Shown here: piece by piece, positions 6,393 to 11,679 of the stretch
Layout of the letters: every line of letters begins with the position of its first letter
Position numbering within the stretch: the stretch's first letter is position 1
Source: Cyanobacteria bacterium UBA11370
Lineage (GTDB): Bacteria > Cyanobacteriota > Cyanobacteriia > Cyanobacteriales > Coleofasciculaceae
Direction of reading: 5' to 3'
Length of the DNA: 11,679 nt
Assembly (NCBI GenBank): GCA_003486645.1
Contig: DNGI01000309.1
Span: 1,167-12,845 of the forward strand
Position numbers and translations under genes: made by a program
The notes under the pieces: generated by a model
Told to the model about the DNA's origin: nothing
Database searches by the model: none
Seen by the model: the letters and a program-made list of their open reading frames with translations, nothing else

Positions 6393-7763
6393 ATGGATCG
6401 TCGTCATTTTCTCAAATACGCCAGTCTTACTACTGCTGGATTTGTTTTTGCTGCTTGTAATCAAAGGGTTTCTTCTGATTCTGAAACGAGCGATCGCACT
6501 TCTGAACCGTCTCCAGAGGATACCGTTAACTTCGGCGAATTAGAGAAAAGTGATCTGACGATTGGCTTTATTCCTGTAACTGATTGTTCCCCCTTAATTA
6601 TTGCCCAAGAACTGGGCTTTTTTGCTCAGTATGGCTTGAATGTTAGTCTGAGTAAACAAGATGATTGGCAGGCGGTTGAGAATGGTTTGCTTGAAAAACG
6701 TTTAGATGCGTCTCAAGCCTTATATGGGATGCCAATGCTAAGTCAATTAGGTTCAACTCAAGCAGCGATGGTTGCTTTGATGGTGCTGAATCTCAATGGT
6801 AGCAGTATTACTTTATCCCCAAAAGCGTGGGAAGCCGGGATTCGACCGTCAACGGATTACAATCAATTTCAAGAGTTTGGTGATGCCTATCGGAACTACA
6901 TTCAAAAATTTGAGGAACCCCCTACCTTTGCGACTGAGTTTATGACCTCAATAGATAATTATATCAGTCGTTATTGGTTATCTGCCATGGGAATTAATCC
7001 TGAAGCAGAGGTAGAATTTATGGAGATTGCTCCATCACAAATGATTCATAAAGTCAAAGCTGGCGTGATGGATGGTTATGGAGTGAGTGAACCTTGGAAT
7101 CAATTGGCAAATTTAGAAAAAGCGGGATTTACAGCTTATGTGAATCGGGATATTTGGAAAGGTCATCCGGGAAATGTGTTAGCCACAATGCAGCCTTGGA
7201 TTGAAGAGAATCCGACAACGGCTAGGGCGTTGGTTGCAGCGGTTTTGAAAGCGTGTCAGTTTTGTGATCAAGTCGAAAATCGCCAAGAACTGATTGAAAT
7301 TCTTGCCCAAAGTAAATATCTGGATACGGATGGGAAATCGGTTGAACCTTCCTTAGTGGGTCGATATAATTATGGGGGTTTTGATGAAAAGGAACGAATT
7401 ATCGAGATTCCTGATTTTTATATATTCCAATTTAGAGAAACGGATTATCTCAAAAAACCCAATCATGCCAACTATCCGTGGCGATCGCATGGGGTTTGGC
7501 TGTTAACTCAGATGATTCGCTGGAATCAGATTGATCAGCAAGAGTATCCTAAAGATGCGGATGAACTGATTGATAAAATTTATCCACTCGAAATCTATGA
7601 AGAGGTAGCTAAGGCATTTAAACTAGAACTACCGAGTGACGGAATGAAAGTTGAACCAGCAGAAGTTTTTATTGATGGTCGAAAATTTGACCCTAGCGAT
7701 CCGGTGGCTTATCTCAATAATTTTGAAATTCGGGCGAATGCACCTCAACTATTTTTTGCGTAA
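6393..7763 (+). CDS. NrtA/CmpA-like ABC solute-binding lipoprotein, stand-alone
   Basis: The 456-residue product resembles the nitrate- and bicarbonate-binding proteins NrtA and CmpA (about 440-450 residues). It begins MDRRHFLK, a twin-arginine (Tat) motif, and has a lipobox FAAC with C22, so it should be exported folded and lipid-anchored. Family landmarks are DCSPLIIAQELGFFAQYGL (64-82), the VSEPWNQ segment (231-237), WKGHPGN (255-261), ENPTTARAL, and YPWRSHGVWLLTQMIRW (361-377). Known NrtA proteins, as I recall, have HPEK where this one has HPGN (258-261), a spot linked to ligand choice, so nitrate cannot be assumed. No permease or ATPase gene is next to it; it may serve a transporter encoded elsewhere or act as a sensor. 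Start ATG 6393 is preceded by a pyrimidine tract, not a Shine-Dalgarno, but it gives an exact Tat signal. It converges on the next gene. Confidence 0.85.
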   Translation: MDRRHFLKYASLTTAGFVFAACNQRVSSDSETSDRTSEPSPEDTVNFGELEKSDLTIGFIPVTDCSPLIIAQELGFFAQYGLNVSLSKQDDWQAVENGLLEKRLDASQALYGMPMLSQLGSTQAAMVALMVLNLNGSSITLSPKAWEAGIRPSTDYNQFQEFGDAYRNYIQKFEEPPTFATEFMTSIDNYISRYWLSAMGINPEAEVEFMEIAPSQMIHKVKAGVMDGYGVSEPWNQLANLEKAGFTAYVNRDIWKGHPGNVLATMQPWIEENPTTARALVAAVLKACQFCDQVENRQELIEILAQSKYLDTDGKSVEPSLVGRYNYGGFDEKERIIEIPDFYIFQFRETDYLKKPNHANYPWRSHGVWLLTQMIRWNQIDQQEYPKDADELIDKIYPLEIYEEVAKAFKLELPSDGMKVEPAEVFIDGRKFDPSDPVAYLNNFEIRANAPQLFFA

Positions 7764-7802
7764 TACCATTTACGTTTTTAAAGGCTACACATAGAGGAGA
7801 TA

Positions 7803-7852
7803 GGAAAAGGTTAATAGGAAAGTGCCACAAACTTTTCCCCTTCCCCCTTAAC
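7803..7852. terminator. Inverted heptamer hairpin between convergent genes
   Basis: GGAAAAG (7803-7809) can pair exactly with CTTTTCC (7832-7838), and GGAAAGT (7817-7823) can pair with ACTTTTCC with one bulge. Both halves are built of 7-bp units (GGAAAAG, GTTAATA, GGAAAGT versus CTTTTCC, CCTTCCC, CCTTAAC). The site lies between the stop codons of the NrtA-like and GTPase genes, where a two-way terminator is expected; it lacks a clean U-run. Confidence 0.4.
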
Positions 7853-7860
7853 TAAACAAA

Positions 7861-9297
7861 CTATCCAGGATTTCTACCTAATTTAGCTGCCAATTCTCCC
7901 TTAATACGATTAAGAATAGACGTTTCATCCAGTGAGGCAAGAATGCGACTTACAACTGCTTTTGGTGCGTCTTCTCCCCACGATGCCCCATTGGCTAAAT
8001 AAACCTTAGTCACTTGTCCAATGGCATAAGACGAGACACCTGCGACTCCAGCTTGAGTCATAGCAATAGAAAGATAAGGTGCTAAAGAAACACCTCCCGT
8101 TGCAGGTGCAGAAAGTCCTAATAACCCTTTAATTCCACTTAATCCTAACGTCGCTAAAACTTCACTGGCACTAATTCCGCCCATACTAATCGCAATTTTT
8201 TGTAGTAATCCTAACGCGCCTTGTTGAGTCATAGGAATACCATAGAGGCGAGATAAGGCTAGAATCATCACCACATCCACAACAGTACCAGTCAGAATAT
8301 CAACAACAGTAACCGGATTCAGTGCGATCGCAACGGCTTTAGTCATCACTGCTTTCCAGATAATTTGATTAGCACTTTCTTCCCGAATAGTCATTTTTCG
8401 CTGCACTAATTGTTCATTTACTTCCCCTGCATAAAGCATGGTATTTAGCGCAACTAGTGATTTCCCTTCCCGGTGCAAAATTTCCAGAATTTTTAACTTT
8501 AATTCTTCAATTTGCGGCTTCCCAGAATGCCGTTTTATGCCCATACTCCCATCAGCACGACGCACGGCGATCGCTTCCAACGGTGAAGCCGCAACCATGA
8601 CAATTTCTGCGGGAGATAATAACTGTTTAACTCGTTCATCCCGAATTTTGCGGTAAATGGCTACTCGATCAGCTTGGGGATATTGATCAATTTTATTAAA
8701 TACTAACACCATGGGCTTTCCACTTTCCCGCAACTGAGAAAGGGCTTCATATTCAACTTTAGTAATATCTCCAGCGATGATAAATAAAATTAGATCGGCT
8801 TGTTTGGCAACCGTTAGGGCTAACGCTTCACGCGTTTCACCATCAACTTCATCAATTCCCGGAGTATCTATCAGTTGAATTTGGGAATTGCCAATACTGG
8901 GAAGTGCGACGCGCAGAATTTCTTGATCAGAATTTCCTACCGTTTCCTGACTCAATTGCCAGTTGGCTTGTTGTGCATTGCGTGTTACTCCATGCAACGC
9001 CCCAGTTTCAAATACGGGTTCACCTAATAAGGCATTGAGTACAGAGGATTTTCCCCGCCCCACCATACCAAAGGCAGCAATTTGTACACAGGTCTGTTCC
9101 AGTTTGTTGAGGAGGTTAGTTAATTCCTCAATGTCTGATTCTAGACCTGCTTGTTCTTGAGGAGTTAGGTCAAGATTGGTTACTAAGTCACGCAGGGCAT
9201 CTTGGGCTTGTTTATAGTTTAACTCGGATTGAATGGCGGCAAAGTTCCAAATTGCAGTGTCTAGGTCCCGATCTAAACCCGGAGAATTTTCTGTCAA
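7861..9297 (-). CDS. Era-like GTPase with C-terminal DUF697 membrane region
   Basis: A 478-residue dynamin/Era-type GTPase. After an N-terminal helical, partly coiled-coil stretch (about 15-70) come the GTPase motifs: G1 at 77-85 (GMVGRGKSS), G2 threonine near 105 (GVT), G3 D144-TPG, G4 N201-KID. The C-terminal part (about 310-440) is hydrophobic with Gly/Ala-rich helices (VVDILTGTVVDVVMILAL and following), as in DUF697 proteins, and should sit in or on the membrane. Such proteins are widespread in cyanobacteria and chloroplast relatives, and their cellular role is not settled; membrane remodelling or stress response is inference. The start is a TTG at 9297, supported by a full AAGGAGG Shine-Dalgarno 7 nt upstream; no better start lies in frame. 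It is convergent with the NrtA-like gene and seems monocistronic. Confidence 0.88.
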   Translation of the reverse strand: MTENSPGLDRDLDTAIWNFAAIQSELNYKQAQDALRDLVTNLDLTPQEQAGLESDIEELTNLLNKLEQTCVQIAAFGMVGRGKSSVLNALLGEPVFETGALHGVTRNAQQANWQLSQETVGNSDQEILRVALPSIGNSQIQLIDTPGIDEVDGETREALALTVAKQADLILFIIAGDITKVEYEALSQLRESGKPMVLVFNKIDQYPQADRVAIYRKIRDERVKQLLSPAEIVMVAASPLEAIAVRRADGSMGIKRHSGKPQIEELKLKILEILHREGKSLVALNTMLYAGEVNEQLVQRKMTIREESANQIIWKAVMTKAVAIALNPVTVVDILTGTVVDVVMILALSRLYGIPMTQQGALGLLQKIAISMGGISASEVLATLGLSGIKGLLGLSAPATGGVSLAPYLSIAMTQAGVAGVSSYAIGQVTKVYLANGASWGEDAPKAVVSRILASLDETSILNRIKGELAAKLGRNPG

Positions 9298-9304
9298 AAT
9301 CTCA

Positions 9305-9311
9305 CCTCCTT
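9305..9311 (-). promoter_or_regulatory. Strong Shine-Dalgarno fixing a TTG start
   Basis: The minus strand reads AAGGAGG, a complete anti-16S match, 7 nt before the TTG at 9297. It is the best ribosome-binding site in the window and compensates for the weak start codon of the GTPase. Confidence 0.8.
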
Positions 9312-9328
9312 CTATTGGGTTTGGGTTC

Positions 9329-9355
9329 TTTATACAAACCTACTGGCTCTATCAA
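9329..9355 (-). promoter_or_regulatory. Candidate sigma-70 promoter of the GTPase gene
   Basis: On the minus strand TTGATA (9355-9350) and TATAAA (9334-9329) are 15 bp apart, giving a leader of about 25 nt before the TTG start. The spacing is slightly short, so this is only a plausible guess. Confidence 0.3.
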
Positions 9356-9403
9356 ATCATCCAAACTATTAACGTAAGTGCTAGTTATAAACTAAGGGAT
9401 TGG

Positions 9404-9430
9404 TAATTGCTAATTGCTAATTGCTAATTG
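9404..9430 (+). repeat. Heptamer tandem array, (TAATTGC)x4
   Basis: TAATTGC three times exactly plus TAATTG, then a diverged TTTATTG to 9437. STRR type. It lies upstream of the GTPase gene in the long gap 9298-9879, which otherwise holds only A/T-rich sequence with no supported gene. Confidence 0.9.
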
Positions 9431-9461
9431 TTTATTGTTCTAAAGCCTCTCTTCGATTAAC

Positions 9462-9489
9462 TATTAGTTGTTAGCTATTAGCTATTAGC
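9462..9489 (+). repeat. Heptamer tandem array, (TATTAGC)x4
   Basis: Four in-phase units TATTAGT, TGTTAGC, TATTAGC, TATTAGC. It is 31 bp after the TAATTGC array and has a different unit, so two separate expansions have settled in the same gap. Confidence 0.85.
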
Positions 9490-9828
9490 CACCCTGAGCA
9501 GGTAACTAGGAACTTGGGTTATTTGATAAAGCGATTGATAAGCTACTGTGCATCTAAATTGTATATTGGAATTATAGAACTTGTCAGATAGAGGTTTCAC
9601 CTGGGATTACAAGACAACAATATCTATTGTCACCTATCTTAGGTTTGAAATCGAAACACCATTGGTAAGTAAAGTTTAAATTCTGTTGCGAATGGGAACT
9701 AGTTACAATAGTAAATAGGCTTATGACTATAGCATTTATAAAATAGAAATATATCATACCTTTACAAAAATCTAGCACAATACTCCTGATTTCCGGGAAT
9801 CCTTAAGAAATATTGATCAGAAAAAGAA

Positions 9829-9853
9829 CTGAGGAGCCAAAAACACCCCTCAG
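9829..9853 (+). promoter_or_regulatory. Short hairpin upstream of the small secreted protein
   Basis: CTGAGG (9829-9834) and CCTCAG (9848-9853) pair perfectly over a 13-nt loop, ending 26 nt before the ATG at 9880. It would lie in the 5' leader of that gene. Function unknown. Confidence 0.3.
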
Positions 9854-9879
9854 CGACACTAACCATTGCACCGAAAGAC

Positions 9880-10143
9880 ATGAATAAACAATTATTGAGT
9901 ATGACTATGACCGTACCTTTTTTATTCATCGAGGCGGGTCAAGCGTTTGCAGGAACTCAAACGGTAACAGAACTTCTACAGTTCCCTAGACAAACCCCCA
10001 GAACGATTCAGGTTACACTCAATAATCAACAGCCGCTACCATTTATGCTAGGGGCTAGGGATGATGACGAGCAATTAGAAGCGTGTCGATGGGTGGGATC
10101 GTGCGATGGAACCGATGATCATAAGTCAGGAGTCAGAAGATAG
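9880..10143 (+). CDS. Small secreted protein of unknown function
   Basis: An 87-residue product I do not recognise. Residues 1-24 look like a Sec signal peptide, hydrophobic and ending QAFA before GTQ. The mature part has no membrane helix; it carries a Pro/Gln-rich stretch (36-56) and an acidic end with DDDE (61-64) and two cysteines, C69 and C75, that could form a disulfide after export. The last six residues (KSGVRR) and the stop codon are encoded by a 7-bp repeat array, so the C-terminus seems to have been replaced by repeat growth. Start ATG 9880 has only a weak purine stretch (GAAAG) before it. It is on the same strand as the ATPase but about 140 bp away. That it is a real gene rests on the signal peptide; moderate confidence. 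Confidence 0.55.
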   Translation: MNKQLLSMTMTVPFLFIEAGQAFAGTQTVTELLQFPRQTPRTIQVTLNNQQPLPFMLGARDDDEQLEACRWVGSCDGTDDHKSGVRR

Positions 10144-10165
10144 AAGAAGACAGGAGTCAGGAGTC
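10124..10165 (+). repeat. Heptamer-period array overlapping a stop codon (AGTCAGG type)
   Basis: Six 7-bp steps: AGTCAGG, AGTCAGA, AGATAGA, AGAAGAC, AGGAGTC, AGGAGTC. The last two are a shifted form of the first. The array begins inside the small secreted-protein gene, supplies its stop codon (10141-10143) and runs on downstream. Confidence 0.75.
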
Positions 10166-10207
10166 CTATCTTTTTTCCGGCTTAATGCTTTTCATTGAGG
10201 AAAAAAT

Positions 10208-10294
10208 ATGGGTGCGATCGCCAAATCAGAGTGGAACGTAGTAGCATCTTTCAACGACAATGAAAGAAGGAATAAAGAGTGCTTATGGGACTAG
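10208..10294 (+). CDS. Possible 28-residue leader peptide overlapping the ATPase start
   Basis: A 28-codon frame starts at ATG 10208 with GAGG 7 nt upstream, a better ribosome-binding site than that of either neighbour in this strand. The peptide starts MGAIAKSEWNVV and ends NKECLWD. Its stop codon TAG (10292-10294) overlaps the ATPase gene start in another frame, the layout of translational coupling. Nothing in it resembles a known leader peptide and it has no run of one amino acid. It contains a HIP1 site (10214-10221). Alternatives: chance ORF, or the tail of a decayed gene. Confidence 0.35.
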   Translation: MGAIAKSEWNVVASFNDNERRNKECLWD

Positions 10295-11616
10295 ATCTAC
10301 CAAGATTTTATAAAGCTTGTAATCCAAGCAAACCCCTGACGGTGGGACAGGCTGAAGATCAACAGTACTATATTGATTTTTCTTCAGTCAGAGGGAACAA
10401 AATCATTCAGTCACTGAAACGGACAATTGCCCTCATTTCACCGGACGAACCAACCTGTCAACTTTTTACAGGACATATCGGCTGTGGTAAGTCTACCGAG
10501 TTACTGCGGTTAAAATCTGAGTTAGAACAACAAGATTTTCATGTCGTTTATTTTGAGTCGTCTCAAGACTTAGACATGGCTGACGTTGATATTACTGATA
10601 TTTTACTCAGCGTTGCGGGTCAGGTGAGTGAGAGTCTTGAAGCGATTAGAATTAAAATCAAACCGAGTTATTTTGCGAATCTCTTTACTGAGATTGTTGA
10701 TTTTTTGCAAACTCCTATCGAACTGAATGCAGAAGCAGAACTATCGATAGGAATTGGCAAAATTACTGCCAAAACTAAAGAAAGTCCTAAACTGCGCCGT
10801 CGGTTGCGGGAATATTTAGAACCACGCACTAGTGGTATTCTAGAAGCGATTAATACTGAACTTCTAGAACCCGGAACTAATCAACTCAAGCGGCAAGGTA
10901 AAGCTGGATTAGTGGTAATCGTAGATAATTTAGATCGGGTCGATAATCGCCTTCTTCCCTCTGATCGATGGCAACCGGAATACTTATTTATTGACCGAGG
11001 CGATCAGTTACGCAAACTCAATTGCCACGTTGTTTATACCATTCCTTTAGGATTAATATTTTCTAATGATGTAGAAATTCTAAAAAATCGCTTAGGCGGT
11101 GGGCTACCTCCTACCATTTTACCGATGGTACCTGTCAAAGAACGAGACGGTTCTGAATGTAAAGAGGGTATGGATTTGCTACGACAGATGGTTATGGTGA
11201 GAGCATTTCCCAATCGTACACCTGCTCAACAGTTAGAGTTAATTACTGAGGTATTTGATACTCCCAAAACGTTAGATCGTCTCTGTAAAGTTAGTGGAGG
11301 ACATCTGCGAAATTTACTGGGATTAATGTTTGGGTGTCTCCGACAAATGGACCCACCAATTTCTCGTGATTGTTTAGAAGATGTGATTCGAGAAAGCCGC
11401 GATTACCTAACATCTTCAATTGATGATGAAGAGTGGGAGTTGCTCTTCCAGGTTGTGCAACAACAACGAGTAAAAGGAGATGCGGAATATACAACTCTCT
11501 TACGAGGAATGTTTGTTTATGAATACCGCGATCGCAATGGGAATTGGTTTGCTATCAATCCAGCTTTAGAAGAAACACAAAAATTTCAAACCTGGTTGCG
11601 GTACAACAATCAATAG
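10285..11616 (+). CDS. P-loop (AAA/STAND-like) ATP-binding protein
   Basis: The 443-residue product has Walker A G63-HIGCGKST (63-71) and Walker B LVVIVDNLDR, with D214 and D217-R218, which fits a KAP/STAND or AAA-type NTPase. A later SGGHLRNLL (near 338) resembles the sensor-type segment after such cores. The N-terminus, MGLDLPRFYKACNPS, seems characteristic for a cyanobacterial group. There is no membrane helix, so it is cytosolic. A charged stretch (about 130-180) is inserted between the Walker motifs. No effector domain is seen at the C-terminus; a partner may be encoded beyond the window. ATG 10285 is chosen because it gives the usual N-terminus; GTG 10279, two codons longer, has AAGGA 7 nt upstream and is nearly as good. 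The specific role is unknown; links to defence or signalling are only by family analogy. The last 63 bases hold no gene. Confidence 0.8.
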   Translation: MGLDLPRFYKACNPSKPLTVGQAEDQQYYIDFSSVRGNKIIQSLKRTIALISPDEPTCQLFTGHIGCGKSTELLRLKSELEQQDFHVVYFESSQDLDMADVDITDILLSVAGQVSESLEAIRIKIKPSYFANLFTEIVDFLQTPIELNAEAELSIGIGKITAKTKESPKLRRRLREYLEPRTSGILEAINTELLEPGTNQLKRQGKAGLVVIVDNLDRVDNRLLPSDRWQPEYLFIDRGDQLRKLNCHVVYTIPLGLIFSNDVEILKNRLGGGLPPTILPMVPVKERDGSECKEGMDLLRQMVMVRAFPNRTPAQQLELITEVFDTPKTLDRLCKVSGGHLRNLLGLMFGCLRQMDPPISRDCLEDVIRESRDYLTSSIDDEEWELLFQVVQQQRVKGDAEYTTLLRGMFVYEYRDRNGNWFAINPALEETQKFQTWLRYNNQ

Positions 11617-11679
11617 AAGATATGGGGAATTGATCGATTAATTAGGAAGCACCGAAACCTTTAATATAGCCAGTCTAAA

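Noticed and set aside
9584..9778. Minus-strand 64-codon ORF with a hydrophobic stretch; an AGGAG lies 4 nt before its GTG start.
   Set aside because: No recognisable domain, A/T-rich spacer composition and odd amino-acid use; the possible ribosome site alone is too weak, though a small membrane protein cannot be excluded.
11628..11643. Near-palindrome AATTGATCGATTAATT just after the ATPase stop.
   Set aside because: Low-complexity A/T palindrome with one mismatch and no U-run; likely chance.

Overview
The window looks like a chromosomal segment of a cyanobacterium, most likely a filamentous one. I count 12 copies of the HIP1 palindrome GCGATCGC in 11.7 kb (starts at 515, 523, 1173, 2619, 2879, 4035, 6490, 7481, 8324, 8567, 10214 and 11528). 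The spaces between genes are full of 7-bp tandem repeats (STRR type) and C/T-rich tracts typical of such genomes. Several proteins are of cyanobacterial type: a periplasmic binding domain fused to DUF4912 repeats, a NrtA/CmpA-like lipoprotein and a DUF697 GTPase. Genus cannot be fixed from this sequence alone.

Layout. Minus strand: a membrane-anchored class A beta-lactamase-fold serine hydrolase (226-1840 with stop from 224), then a TrmJ-type SPOUT RNA methyltransferase (2111-2857), then a 67-codon remnant of an AAA-like ATPase gene (3042-3245). Plus strand: a 913-residue protein with a PstS-like binding domain, one transmembrane helix and three and a half DUF4912 copies (3348-6089), followed by a stand-alone NrtA-like Tat lipoprotein (6393-7763). 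A minus-strand Era-like GTPase with a C-terminal membrane-associated DUF697 region (7861-9297) converges on the latter. After a 580-bp repeat-bearing gap come a small secreted protein (9880-10143), a possible 28-residue leader ORF (10208-10294) and a P-loop ATPase (10285-11616), all on the plus strand.

The genes do not form one obvious pathway; most appear to be single transcription units divided by repeat-rich spacers. Two neighbours share a theme: both plus-strand genes in the middle carry solute-binding domains (phosphate-like, nitrate/bicarbonate-like) without any transporter permease or ATPase nearby, which hints at sensing or accessory binding rather than transport. The most noteworthy items are the receptor-like binding-domain/TM/DUF4912 protein, the short ORF that overlaps the start of the ATPase gene, and the repeated pairing of heptamer arrays in inverted orientation next to gene ends. 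I see no CRISPR array, tRNA, rRNA, transposase or complete mobile element.
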